From the NCBI GenBank assembly GCA_038030265.1, contig CM075941.1, forward strand, positions 7,068,001 to 7,132,000: a DNA stretch of 64,000 nucleotides. Reading direction: 5' to 3'. This stretch comes from Corythucha ciliata. Lineage: Eukaryota > Arthropoda > Insecta > Hemiptera > Tingidae. Below, in pieces: positions 35,721-46,223 of the stretch (positions are counted from its first letter, which is position 1; the number at the start of each line of letters is the position of its first letter). The notes under the pieces are model-generated. The model saw nothing but the letters and a program-made list of their open reading frames with translations, ran no database searches and was not told where the DNA came from. Both the position numbers and the translations under genes were made by a program.

Positions 35721-35869
35721 ACGGTAATTCGTTGATGGGGTGGGGTAGGGGGTAAAATTTCAACTGCTCGGATTTTTGCTTCCCCAATGCCGTCTGACTT
35801 CCGTCGCCACTGATTCCTAATATCGAATATTATCGTGAAGTCCCTTCTCAAAGTCTTTGAAACTGACTG

Positions 35870-36800
35870 TCAATAACGGCATTCGAGACTGTCAATTTTG
35901 TGTTGAAAATTGTCAATTTCGTCCTTGGAACTGTCAATTTCGACTTGGAAATGTCAATTTCATCATTCGAGACTCAATTTCGTCATAAAAACTATCAATT
36001 TCGTCCTTTCAACTGCCAATTTTGTCCTATAAATGTCAATTTTGTCGTTCGAACCTGTCAATTTTATCCTCTAAATCCAAACTGTAAATGTCGTCCTTGA
36101 AACTGTCATTTTCGTCCTGAAAATGTCAATTTCGTTCTGGAAAAGTACTGTCAATTTCGTCAATCAAACTGTGTAAATTTTATCCTTTGAACTGTCAATT
36201 TGGTCCTATAACAGTCAATTTCGTCGTTCAAGACTGTCAATTTTGCCATGAAAATTTTAAACTTCGTCCTTGGAACTGTCAATTTCGTCATTCAAGACTC
36301 AACTTCGTCATAAAAACTATCAATTTCGTCCTTGCAAATGCAAATTTCTTACTTGAAACTGCCAATTTCGTCCTATAAATGTCTATTTCATCATTCGAAC
36401 CTGTAAATTTTATTCTCTAAATATAAATTGTAAATGTCGTCCTTGGAACTGTCAATTTCATCCTGGAAAGTACTGTGAATTTCGTCTTTCAAAACTGTGT
36501 AAATTTTGTCTTCGAAACTGTCAATTTCGAACTATAACTGTTAATTTCGTCGTTCAACAGTTCAATTCTGTCAATATCGTCTCTGAAACTGTCAATTTCA
36601 TTCTTGAAACTGTCAATTTCGTTTTATGAATGTAAATTTCGTCTTTTGAAACTGCCAATTTGGTCATTCAAATCTGTGAACGTTATCGTTCAAAACTGCC
36701 TATCCCATTCTGAAAATGACTAATTCGTTCGAGAAACTGCCTTTGTCGTGAAACGGTCAATTTCGTCGTTGAAACTTTCGATTTTGTCGTGTAAACAGTC
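35870..36800 (+). repeat. C-type ~20-bp minisatellite
   Basis: The unit is close to AACTGTCAATTTCGTCCTTG, about 20-22 bp, in some 40 degenerate copies. Longer blocks (36020-36130 and 36360-36480) resemble each other, which suggests a higher-order repeat. Confidence 0.9.
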
Positions 36801-36986
36801 GATTTCAGTCGTTCTTTTTCAATTTTAACCGAATCGCATTTTCTCAATTTTTACCGCGAATGAGTGTCTATTCTCAATTGCAACCACAAATTAGCGCTCT
36901 TCCTCAAAGCCATATTGGCCTCACATTAGCACTTTTTCTTACATTTAGCAGCGAATCAACGGTTTGGCCCCAATTCCATCCGGAAA
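36801..36986 (+). repeat. A-type minisatellite, forward orientation
   Basis: Units such as TTTCTCAATTTTTACCGCGA are cut by the second TTAA element within a unit and resume at 41474. Confidence 0.82.
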
Positions 36987-37385
36987 TTAAGGCGAAAGGG
37001 GATGCCAAGCGTGCGCGCGCGAAGCATTCGCGGATGCGGCGGCACTCCTCACGGCTCCAAAAATGGTCCGATTTTCATTTTGAAAAATGGATTTCACTCG
37101 GGTTCTTAATCTACAATTCGCATCGTTAACCTTTTTTTAGATTTCACCTCGTAACCCAAAAATCAGACACACAAAATCTCGATTTTTTATAGATTTGGAA
37201 AAATCATGTACAGCCCAGTTGTAGGATAAGTCACTGTTTCCAAAACATTTTTTACATTCAAGATCGGATAATAATTAGCGCCCGAAACAGAAAAATCGTG
37301 AATACAATAGAACACCCCCGCGAGTCACCTACCAAGGGAAAGAGGGTGTTGGAGAGAGGGACTCATACTTGAAGTCAAGGTCACG
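36987..37385. repeat. Left inverted arm of TTAA element 2
   Basis: Pairs in inverted orientation with 41065-41473. Long near-identical blocks include ATCATGTACAGCCCAGTTGT near 37203. Confidence 0.9.
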
Positions 37386-37849
37386 TCTCATTCACTTGCA
37401 GGTCGTGTTTTTTGTTCTCTATCTCTTCTTTTTTCACGCAAAAACAATAATGTTATACATTTAAAGTGATTCCGGCGAATCGCAGTCGAATGCCCGGTGT
37501 CCTGTGTATAACTTTATTAATAATAAAACCTCATTTATTGGGCTTGAGTAAAATATCATTGGTAATTTGGTATCCTGCCCTGATTGCCTGATTGATAAGG
37601 TGCATAGGGTAGTGCTCAGCGACCAGCGCGTGCATATGAAATATATGATATATGCGATGTAGCTAAATGTTTAAAAATACCTATGTAATATACATTTCTT
37701 CATGAGGACTGATATTTTTCAGGACAAGAGCCCAGGTAAATAGTAAATCTGACAATAAGACCAATGCGGCAATGCGTAAGTGTTGTATTTGCGGGAACAT
37801 TCCCGATTCTTCGTTGTATCTGTTTGAAAAAAAAAGAGGGGAAAAAGAA

Positions 37850-38290
37850 GACGGAAGTAAAGCCCATATAACTGAATATTTTACTTCAAAACTGACGATT
37901 TTACGCTAAAGCCGAAGTGTTTACGCCTAAACTAAAGATTTCACAGCGCAACTGGCAATTGTAAAACCCAAGGCTTTACCCCCCCCCCACGCCCAAACTG
38001 ATGATTTCACCCTAAAACTAAAGGGTTTAACCCAAACTGATGAAAAACGAATGCTCTTACCTAAACCGAGCACTCTGCATTCAAAACTGCCGATTTTATC
38101 CCTCAAGAGGATATTGTACTCAAAAAAACGTACAATTTCTCGCCAAAGTTGACGTGCTACCCCCCCCCCCTCTCACCAACTGAAGATGTCACTTTAAAAA
38201 CTGGCGATTTCACACCAAAACCAAATTTGACGGTTCTATCTCAAAACAGGCAATTTTATAACACAACTGACGAGTTTCAACCCAAAATTA
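37850..38290 (+). repeat. D-type ~20-bp minisatellite
   Basis: Degenerate units near CAAAACTGACGATTTTACGC and CCCAAACTGATGATTTCACC, interrupted by C-runs at 37980 and 38161. Confidence 0.8.
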
Positions 38291-39900
38291 AAGTTTATTC
38301 AGTTTGGCTATACGTTTAGGGCATGAATCGTCTGAAGTTTCAAGACCAATTATTTTCCATTGCAAGAAGGCTCAGTTAGGCAACGTATGAATGTTAAATT
38401 TCGCCATTTCTCGGGCACGAATGGTTTGTTCAGCCACTTTTAGGGCGTGATTAGCCAGGCTCCACGCAAGCAATTTTATAGCACGACAGTGGTCAGTGTA
38501 TCAAGTCCTTCAGGCTGCGGGTAACCAATGCTGGTGATGTGATATAGGGGGGGGGGGGTCAGCCATTTGGTGATGTTTGGACGGCCCATGTTCAAGTGTG
38601 TAAACACCAGTGGTCAGCTTACCGGTTTAAGTCGCGAATAGCCATGTTTGGCCATTTTTTACTTTGTTGAGCAAATAGCCATTTTTTGAAAGACACAAAT
38701 CGTCATTTGCACCATCTGCAGCCTCCGTGAAGGGCGCAAATGATCAGTTTGACAATTTATAAAGCATTAATTAATAATAGTATGCCATGTTCTCCGCCAA
38801 TTTAGAACCTGAACAGTCAGTTTTGCCTTTTCATAGAGTGCGAATAGTCAGTTTGCCATATCTAGTGCACAAATTGTCAGTATGGTCATTTATATGGAGA
38901 AATAGCTGGTGTGAAATTTTCATGGCATGAATAGTCAGTTTTGCCATTTAAGGGTCCAAATGGTCAGTTTTGTCGTTTTTAGAGCAGGAATTGCCAGTTT
39001 AGCCGTTTTTTTTAACGAGAATGGCCAGCTCAATCCTTTTCTGGGCGCTAAGGTCAGTTTGGGCATTTTTAAGCGTGGGAATTGCGCTAATAAATCGCTG
39101 TTTTCAGGGCACATAGGGTCAGTATTGACGATTTCAAGGATTGAATAGCCATAATTGTTATTTTTAGGGTACATAGAGTCAGTTTTCTCTGTTATAGGCG
39201 CGAATAGTACGTCCCAAGCCAAGGCGAGAAAGGTCAACTTGGCCATTCAGGGCCGGAGTCACCTATTCATGCATTTTAGAGCGCGATTCGTCAGTTTATT
39301 CATTTTTAGAGCTCGTAAAGTCAGTTCATTAGCAATTTTTAGGGTTCAAAACTTCAAATAGTCCATCAAGCCAAGGCCATGGAAGTTTGACAACTCCACG
39401 ATTGTCAATATTGCATTTTCAGGGCAGGAATAATCTTTTTAGGCATTTCCACGGCGCGTGAAGTCATTTTGTCCGCTTTCAGGACCTCGATAATTAGTCC
39501 GTCAAGCCGAAAGCGCGTATTTGGTCACATTAGTCACGAGAATGGACAGTATGACCATTTCTAGCGCGCCAATGGTCGATTTAGCTACAATCGGAGCGTG
39601 AATATTGATCTTTTCAGGCATTTTTAGAAGTTCACCAATCGCTAGTTTAGACTATTTTTAGTTCTAGCTATTTTTAGGGCGCGCCAAGTCAATTTACCCA
39701 TTTTCAAATTCGAATCGTCGGTTTTGTATTTTTGGGCGCGAGTTTAGTCAGTTTATAGTGCCGTTTTTATAGTGGGAGTAGCTAGTTTTAACTACTTTTA
39801 GGCAGCAAATGGCTGTCAAGCCATTTTTCTAGTAGAGGGAAACACACCTTTTCTTTAGCCCCTCCCTTGGAAAATCCTGAATCCACGTCGGTCCGCGAAA
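38291..39900 (+). repeat. B-type minisatellite, probably a relic of the minisatellite hAT family
   Basis: B units run throughout. The right end carries the same non-repeated module as the two hAT-type copies (TTTTAGGCAGCAAATGGCTG near 39797, then TTGGAAAATCCTGAATCCAC near 39867). No CAGTGGCGTGCC terminus or 8-bp duplication was found, so this is a partial or older copy. Confidence 0.83.
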
Positions 39901-40182
39901 GTGGTATTTTATGACGCAAAAACGGCGAAATTGGTATCTGAATATTATGTCATCCTTGCGAAATTGATTTGTTAATAGCGAAATCCGGGAAATGATTGTT
40001 TTAGTGGGCTTCGACGAAACAATGTGATTGTGATTGTCCTGAAGGATTTATACTTCCAGAATTTATTTAGGGGTGGGCAACTGCGCCACTAAATCTGCGC
40101 TTTCGAGTGTAGGGGAGGGGAACTGCCTATTCCTGCCCCCCTCTGACTACACCCATGATTGTTTCCTTGTTGTTATGTCCTT

Positions 40183-40292
40183 TTCATTGTTTCTTGAGTG
40201 CTACACTTTTGAAGGAAGTCATCTGGTTCTAGTAAGTCAATGAGATCACATGATTTTCAACATACTAGTGCAACACTAGAAAAACAATGGAA
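40183..40292. repeat. Short palindromic MITE, copy a (degraded)
   Basis: The left end TTCATTGTTTCTTGAGTGCT and right end AACACTAGAAAAACAATGGA are inverse to each other and match copies b and c at 40653 and 40773. Confidence 0.7.
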
Positions 40293-40422
40293 GCTACTGT
40301 ATCCGTGCAACAAGAAGCTGCCTACCAAGTAGGTATCAGCCGAACTCCCACCGGTTTTGGGCGGACAAGCCCTCGTTGTGGATCGCTCCGATTGAATCAA
40401 GTCACCAATTTATAGAGGAACT

Positions 40423-40554
40423 GGGGGTCAACCATGAGCTGGCGTAAAAATACCGTCAAAACGCGGTATCTATGGCGTTATACATTATTTGTGAAAGAGC
40501 GTCCTTAGTTACCGCTTGCGTTAATTTTTTAACGCTAGCTCATGGTTGACCCCC
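40423..40554. repeat. 132-bp MITE with GGGGGTCAACCATGAGC ends
   Basis: The ends are GGGGGTCAACCATGAGCT and AGCTCATGGTTGACCCCC (16 of 18 or better in inverted match, extending less perfectly to ~28 bp). The element is non-coding and AT-rich in the middle. The target duplication is unclear. Confidence 0.8.
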
Positions 40555-40652
40555 TGAACGGTTAATTTATAAAATTGGATTTATTCACGATGAAATAAAA
40601 ACGTGGAACGCGAGAAAACAGGGAAACTCCAAAGTCGAAATCAAAAGGTCTC

Positions 40653-40774
40653 TTCCATCGATTTGCTAGTGCTGCATCAGTGTAGAGAGACATGTGATCT
40701 CGTTGAATTATTCTGAAAAATTTAATGAAACGAGATTACTTTCTTCAAAAGTGCAGCACTCCCGAAGCAATAGG
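40653..40774. repeat. Short palindromic MITE, copy b
   Basis: Ends TTGCTAGTGCTGCA and TGCAGCACTCCCGAAGCAAT pair as inverted repeats. Same family as copies a and c, opposite orientation to c in the asymmetric middle (CGAGATTACTTTCTTCAAAAG). Confidence 0.7.
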
Positions 40775-40907
40775 TCCGTTCCATTGTTTGGCGAGTGCTA
40801 CACTTTTGAAGAAAATCATCTGGTTTCATTTAATTTTTCAAAATAAGTCAATGATATCACATTACTTTCTACACTAGTGCAGCACTAGCAAAACAATGGA
40901 ACGGACC
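40773..40907. repeat. Short palindromic MITE, copy c (best preserved)
   Basis: The element is 135 bp. It begins GGTCCGTTCCATTGTTT and ends AAACAATGGAACGGACC, and the inverted match extends to about 31 bp with three mismatches. Non-coding. Confidence 0.82.
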
Positions 40908-41064
40908 TGAAGTTATTTTTTTTTTATATACACGGTGTTCACAGATTTTTAGATCCCATTGATCTCTTGAGAAAATAAGTCACTGTATCTCAACCTCCGG
41001 AACTTCAACAATGATAAGCGGAAATGTCCTGACATAGACGTGGCAACACCGCATAATGTGACAA

Positions 41065-41473
41065 GTGACCTTGACCGCAAGTGCAGTGTTGAAGTAGGAG
41101 TCTCTCTTTCAAACACCCACCCACGGATGGTGGCGCGCGGGGGTGTTCTATTGTATTCACGATTTTTCTGTTTCTGGCGCTAATTGTTACCCGATCGTGA
41201 ATCTAAAAAATGTTTTGGAGTCAGTAACTTATCCTACAACTGGGCTGTACATGATTTTTCCAAATTTATAAACAATCGAGATTTTGTTTGTCTGATTTTT
41301 GGGTTACGAGGTGAAATCTAAAAAAAGGTTAACGACGCGAATTGTAGATTTAGTACCCGAGTAAAATCCATTTTTCAAAATTAATGTCGGACCATTTTTG
41401 GAGCCGTGAGGAGTGCCGCCGCAGCGCCTATTTTCCCTCTCACTTGCACACTTGTCATCCCCTTTCGCCTTAA
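41065..41473. repeat. Right inverted arm of TTAA element 2
   Basis: Inverse of 36987-37385; for example ACAACTGGGCTGTACATGAT near 41236 is the exact inverse of the left block near 37203. Confidence 0.9.
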
Positions 41474-41959
41474 CGCTATTTCTAAATTTTCGGCACAACG
41501 TTGTCTCCATGTACCACGATTGGCGTCAACTCAATTTTAGTTTTAGTTGTTGATGAGCGCCTTTTCCCAATTTTACACGCACCGTATGTGAGTGTATGAC
41601 TCTATTTTAGCTGCGAATTAGCGCTTTTTCTCAATTTCAGCCAGGAATGAGCGCTTTTTCACAGTGTTAGCCTCAAATTTACGCTTTTTCTCAAATTTAG
41701 CCACAAACATGGGCTTTTCTCCGTTTCTTCCGCGGATTATTGATTTTTAGGCATGAATTTCGCGTTTTTCTACATTTTTTATCAACGAAATTGCTTCCAG
41801 GGCCGCGTATTAGCCTCTTATCAATTTTAACTGCGAGTAAGAGATTTTTTCCTCAATTTTACCCGCGTATACGAACGCCCGTTCTCAACTTTAGCCGCGG
41901 TGATGCCTCACGAATTGTACATTAGCGTTTTTTCCCCTCAATTTCAGCCACCATGTGAA
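41474..41959 (+). repeat. A-type minisatellite, forward orientation
   Basis: Clean units, such as ATTAGCGCTTTTTCTCAATT at about 41619-41638. The array is cut by the copia element at CCATA and continues at 44973. Confidence 0.9.
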
Positions 41960-41964
41960 CCATA

Positions 41965-42058
41965 TGTTGAGAAAAGTGTTCTCATTTTTTTTATGACACG
42001 AGAGACATGAGATTTTTGAAGAATAAAAAAAAATAAAATATTTTTTTGACTAATAACA
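41965..42058 (+). repeat. 5' LTR of the copia element (94 bp)
   Basis: It begins TGTTGAGAAAAG and ends CTAATAACA. It lacks most of a middle segment present in the 3' LTR, including that copy's C-run. Confidence 0.92.
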
Positions 42059-42107
42059 GGTTATGGTCACAGATCACGTTTTCTGCTGCCGATAGCTTCA
42101 AGTTAAT

Positions 42108-42626
42108 ATGGAGCTAACAAAGGTAAACATTGGTCTTCTGGAAGGACAGAAGAACTGGATAACATGGAAGTACAAGATCAGCATACTTCTCCGAGCTATT
42201 CCAGGGTCGGTAAGTGTTGTGAACGGCGTTTTGAAGCAACCTGAAGAACCTCAAGAAGGCGTGGTTGAAGAAGTCAGAAATAAATATGAAACAGATCTGA
42301 CTAACTACTGGAAAGCTGAAAGTAATGCTATGATCATTTTGACTACGAACATGACGGAAGAAACTCTAAAGAAAGTAATGCGTTTTTCGACATCACGAGA
42401 GGTCTGGATGGAACTACACCGATTATTTGATGGAGCGTCCGAAGATAAGGCGTACGACATTTGTTCCCAATTTTTTAATTACAAGCGAGATCCTATCGAC
42501 GATATAGCTAGTCACATGTCCAAATTGAAGAACTTGTGGAATGACTTGAAGATTGAAATTGTGAAAGAACGAGGACCGCATAGTGAACTACCCGATTTAT
42601 TACCTTACTGCCCGGAACAAAATTGA
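42108..42626 (+). CDS. gag: Copia gag, N-terminal part
   Basis: The 172-codon frame starts about 50 bp after the LTR. It has the copia gag core: LLEGQKNWITWKYKISILLR near residue 10, then TREVW-like text (STSREVWMELHRLFDG) and a late helix SHMSKLKNLWNDL. The C-terminal zinc knuckle is absent because the frame runs into a deletion junction at about 42600 and stops in the integrase segment. The protein would act in particle assembly, but this copy is incomplete. Confidence 0.85.
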   Translation: MELTKVNIGLLEGQKNWITWKYKISILLRAIPGSVSVVNGVLKQPEEPQEGVVEEVRNKYETDLTNYWKAESNAMIILTTNMTEETLKKVMRFSTSREVWMELHRLFDGASEDKAYDICSQFFNYKRDPIDDIASHMSKLKNLWNDLKIEIVKERGPHSELPDLLPYCPEQN

Positions 42627-43060
42627 TGCAGTGAACGCGACAATCGCACCATTGTTGAAATGGCTAGAACGATTATGCATTCGCGAGATTTTCCACAAGA
42701 ACTATGGGCAGAACTGATAAATACGGCTGCCTACATTATGAATAGGACAGGTTGCTTCAAAACAGATCAAGCATTGAAGGGAAAAGTCCAAGCGAGTTAT
42801 GGCTGGGAAAAAAGCCAGCTATTAAGCATCTTCGCATAATAGGAAGCGCGGGCTACGCTCATATCCCGAAGCATCTAAGGAAGAAAATGGACAGGAAAGC
42901 ACAGAGAGGAATTCTTATCGGATACGAAGAAGACGACGGCTATCGCATATGGAATGAAGAAAAACAAAAGTTGATTCGTTCCAGAGATGTGATTTTCCAA
43001 GAAGAGCCACTAGTCGACGATGAAGGTAGAGAAAACTTTTTACACTTGAAAATACTACAA
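42600..43060 (+). pseudogene. Copia integrase, C-terminal part only
   Basis: The text resumes at SERDNRTIVEMARTIMHSRD, which carries the third (Glu) residue of the DDE triad. LWAELINTAAYIMNRTG follows, then, after a frameshift near 42760, KSPSELWLGKKPAIKHLRI and GILIGYEEDDGYRIW. The knuckle, protease, integrase zinc motif and both catalytic Asp residues are deleted between this block and gag. Confidence 0.88.
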
Positions 43061-43600
43061 CAATGAGGTCCGGGATGTACTGGGTGAACTGATGGCAACA
43101 GCATGGGGCAACTGCGTGAAGGAGCCAATCATAAGAGAGGCTTCAAATTCAATTTCAGCACTGCGTGGAGATTTAGCGTGCCGGGGGGGGTCTGGGAGCC
43201 ACAGAGGGAGGCGTTGTTTGACGTCCGTGTCGAAGACACTGACGCCCCGTCTTACGGCTCCCGGTCTGTCTCAGCGGTTTTGTCCAGCGCTGAGCAGGAA
43301 AAAATGAGGAAATACAACAGTGTGGCAGAAGATCGACATGCAACATTCACGCCACTTGTATGCTCCGCAGATGGAATGTTCGCCCCCCCAGATGAGTGTC
43401 TTCATCAAGGTATTAGGAGAACGGCTGGCAGATAAGTGGCATCGCCCTCAGTCAGCGGTAAGAGGTTGGATGCGGGCTAGGATCTCGCTGGCAATTCTCC
43501 GGGCGTCGAGCATGTGTCTGAGAGGCACACGGAAGAAGTGGAGATCTGCAGAGCTCGGCTTTGGCGATGGGGCAGCTGCTCAGCTGGGAATGTGAAAGTT
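43056..43600 (+). pseudogene. Foreign RT-associated nuclease-like domain inserted in the copia element
   Basis: A block between integrase and RT has no place in copia. Its frames give EVRDVLGELMATAWGNCVKE, then PQREALFDVRVEDTDAPSY, then EKMRKYNS and FTPLVCSADGMF, and after a shift LADKWHRPQSAVRGWMRARIS and LRASSMCLRGTRKKW. I recognise this as the C-terminal region found after reverse transcriptase domains in a dispersed group of eukaryotic retroelements. The FDVRVxDTDAxSY segment has the look of a PD-(D/E)xK nuclease, but that assignment is inference. One frameshift lies near 43400. Confidence 0.65.
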
Positions 43601-43696
43601 GAAGGTCGTGCATTTCGATGAAGAACCCATGCAGATTTTGTTATAAATTAGTGTATTTTTGTTATTAGTTTGTAAAATTCACTATTTTGTCAGATA

Positions 43697-44690
43697 ATGG
43701 CTAAAATAGAAATAAAAATCGTGGGTCTACTTCAAGAAGATAAGAACGAAGAAAGTGATCAAGGTACCAAAATTCAAGAAACGGAAAATATTCAGCTCTC
43801 TTCACATGAAAATTCGATACAAGAATTCGACGACAGTCAAGAGAGAGAAGAAGAAGAAGATAGTGAAAGAGGCGAGATAGAGAAGTGCGAATCGACCCTA
43901 AAATTACCAAACAAATTTAATGACTACATTATGTCAGCTGCTGCAGACGTTTATAGATTTTATGAGCCTACAACTTTCAAAGAAGCAGTTCAAAGCAAAA
44001 CTTCGAAAAAGTGGGAAGAAGCAATGGATAATGAAATGAACTCGCTTGAAGAAAATGAAACGTGGGAACTAGCAGATTTACCACCAGGAAAAAAGGCGAT
44101 TCCGTGCAAATGGGTTTACAAAATTAAGACCAATGCCGAGGGTGAAATAGAAAAGTACAAGGCCCGACTCGTCATCAAAGGATATTCACAAAGAAAGGGT
44201 GAAGATTATGACCAAATATTCAGCCCTGTTGCGAAGGCGGGAACGATTCGAGCAGTGCCGAGCGTAGCTGCAAGCGAAAACATGCATCTCACTCAATTTG
44301 ACGTCTCAACAGCATTTCTATACGGAAACCTCGATGAAATGATCTACATGAGGCAACCTGAAGGCTTTTCCGACGGCACAAATAGAGTTTGCCGACTGAA
44401 AAAAAGTCTCTATGGGTTAAAACAGGCGCCTCGATGTTGGAACAAACGATTTGGCGATTATCTCATTCGACTTGGCTTCAAGAAAAATGAAGAAGATCCG
44501 TGCCTATTCATGAAAAACACTAAAGACGACAAAATTTTGTTAGCTCTTTACGTCGATGACGGATTAGTGGCATCCTCGAGCGTCACGGAGCTTTCGGATT
44601 TCTTGAATGACTTGAAAAAGGAATTCAAAATCACAGAAAAGCCAGCCTGTTATTTCTTGGGATTAGAATTTGAAAGAAAGGACGGTTCTG
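43697..44690 (+). CDS. pol: Copia reverse transcriptase segment
   Basis: The open frame runs from 43697 to 44755. After an acidic Glu-rich stretch (residues 15-65) comes the copia RT core: KWEEAMDNEMNSLEENETW at 105-123, CKWVYKIK at 137-144, ARLVIKGYSQ at 156-165, FDVSTAFLYG with the first Asp (202), SLYGLKQAPR at 237-246, and YVDDGLVAS at 285-293. Copia sequence ends near residue 331, where a MITE core begins, so thumb and RNase H are lost. The catalytic residues remain, but the segment has no natural upstream protein. Confidence 0.9.
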
Positions 44691-44691
44691 T

Positions 44692-44796
44692 AGAGTCTAT
44701 GCAACCAAACAAATGTGTTCCCTCGAAAAATGAAGCATTTTTATTGGTTGCATAGACACCACACAACACAAACATAGAGCTTGTGAGCGGGCCTTA
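44692..44796. repeat. MITE with long inverted repeats, copy 2 (left end truncated)
   Basis: The core GAGTCTATGCAACCAAACAA and the right arm CACACAACACAAACATAGAG match the copy at 10394-10536. It replaces the end of the copia RT and the RNase H domain. Confidence 0.85.
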
Positions 44797-44852
44797 AACA
44801 CTTCGTTGCCATGATGAAAAAAAAAAAAAAAAAAAAAAGTAAGAAGGGAGAG

Positions 44853-44972
44853 TGTTGAGAAAAGTGTTCTCATTTTTTTTATGACACATGTTTTTTGATT
44901 ATTGTTCTACCCCCCCCCCCTTGGAGTTTTTTGAAGAATAAAAAAAATAAAATATTTTTTTGACTAATAACA
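44853..44972 (+). repeat. 3' LTR of the copia element (120 bp)
   Basis: It shares its first ~36 and last ~45 bp with the 5' LTR. The middle differs: a segment with a C-run here against a shorter GAGAGACATGAG segment there, so the two LTRs are not simple copies of one another. Confidence 0.92.
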
Positions 44973-45480
44973 CCATAAACCGCGAATTAGCGTTTTTTTC
45001 TCAATTTTGGTCACGGCATTTTATCGAGAAACCAAATGAGACTGAATCACCGTGAAATTTGGGTTTGAAAATAGCCAAAACTCGCGAATTTTGACTTTTC
45101 AAAGAGCCAACCACCCGAAATTGTATTTTTGTTTAAAGAGCTCAACCCACGAAGTTGGTTTTAGCAAGAGTGAATCCCGCGAAATTTTGTTTTCCGAGGA
45201 GCCAGACTCGTGAAATTGAGGGTTTGTATGACGAAAACCACCACAACACAATTGGGTTTTGATAGAGCTAAAAACCATTGGATTCATTCTATAAGAGCAA
45301 TATCCGTCGAACTGTTTAATTTAACTGAAGCCTGCAGTCCTAGCGAGACAGATTTTTTAGCAACGTCAATCCGACGAAATAGCATCTGCTAAAGAGCTGC
45401 TAAGAGAGCCAAAATCACCGGGAAATTTGGCTCTAGAAGGGATCAGCTCCGCGAAAACCATCGAAATTCGGAGCGGTCGG
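44973..45480 (+). repeat. A unit remnant followed by F-type ~35-bp minisatellite
   Basis: The A array resumes after the copia duplication (AACCGCGAATTAGCGTTTTT) and passes at about 45030 into units near GAGCCAACCACCCGAAATTG and GAGCCAGACTCGTGAAATTG. Open frames here are by-products. Confidence 0.75.
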
Positions 45481-45539
45481 CCGGCTTCCCCCCCCCTCCA
45501 ACCATTTAAAGCTGGCAGTCGTTGAGTCGCGAAACCGCG

Positions 45540-45762
45540 GGAATTGGTACGTTTTATCAATACTTATCGTGAAAGAGCGCTATTTCTCAATTGTTAGCCG
45601 CGGATGAGCGCACTATTTATCAATTTCAACGGTGGACGACGAGCGGGTGAAGCGGCGCTTTTTCTCAATTGTTAGCCGCGAACATACTCCAAATAAAAGC
45701 ACATTACAGTGATATTTCTCAGATTTAGCCGTGAAAGGGCTTCCATTAGCCGCAAATAAGCG
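45540..45762 (+). repeat. A-type minisatellite, forward orientation
   Basis: Units such as TTTTTCTCAATTGTTAGCCG occur up to the left end of the LTR element. A short continuation after the element (TTTCTTACACG from 48939) completes the interrupted unit. Confidence 0.8.
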
Positions 45763-46223
45763 TGTTCCGCCGTATGGGTCTGGGTTCAGGGGAGTCGACA
45801 AAGAGTAACAAAGAGGTACCTTTACCCCGTGATGTACATTTATTATTTACAGTCTGACTCACCTTTCCCCAGGCCCGACGGCCTGCGGTAGCGTGTACAC
45901 GAGCTGGCGCGAGGGCTGGTCGCGAGGCTTCGGCCCCCCCTGCACGGATGTGCGTCCCTGACTCTAAGCTGTCCCCCGACTCTAGCAGTGAACTCGACTC
46001 CGTCCCCCCTGGGTTTTTATACTAAACCCCCGAGGACATGTTTTTAAAACCCTAAGTGTTGTGGATAACAAGCAGTTTCCTCAAGGATTTGTTGACGCTA
46101 ACGGGTCATTCTCTCCCGCTCGTCCCTGAGCTCGCCGGGTTCATTTACCGAGCGGTGAACAATTTCCCGGACCGAGCTCCTTTTCTCTATCGCATAACAT
46201 AACGCCCTTTTTAGGGCGTTACA
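45763..46223 (-). repeat. 3' LTR (left copy)
   Basis: 461 bp, starting TGTTCCGCC and ending AGGGCGTTACA on the plus strand. The outer end has two changes against the right copy (TGTAACGCC). Confidence 0.95.

Larger units (their letters stand above)
36987..41473. mobile_element. Long-inverted-repeat DNA element at a TTAA site (element 2)
   Basis: The element starts TTAAGGCGAAAGGGGATG and ends with the inverse, CATCCCCTTTCGCCTTAA. Inverted arms of about 400 bp lie at 36987-37385 and 41065-41473. Removing the insert and one TTAA rebuilds a normal A unit, showing the empty site. The ends resemble those of the element at 20786-26370 (TTAAGGC, then AAAG, and further in CTCACGGC followed by CAAAAAT), so the two belong to one superfamily or family group. 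The interior has minisatellites and small MITEs and no transposase. Confidence 0.88.
41965..44972 (+). mobile_element. Ty1/copia retrotransposon with very short LTRs, rearranged
   Basis: Two LTRs (41965-42058 and 44853-44972) share TGTTGAGAAAAGTGTTCTCA at the start and TTGACTAATAACA at the end. A perfect 5-bp duplication CCATA flanks the element (41960-41964 and 44973-44977). The primer-binding site GGTTATGGTCACAG follows the 5' LTR directly and resembles the internal initiator-tRNA-Met site used by Drosophila copia. A purine tract AAGAAGGGAGAG precedes the 3' LTR. Inside, gag is joined to a late integrase segment, a foreign ~620-bp block follows, then RT, then a truncated MITE where RNase H should be. 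Confidence 0.93.
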
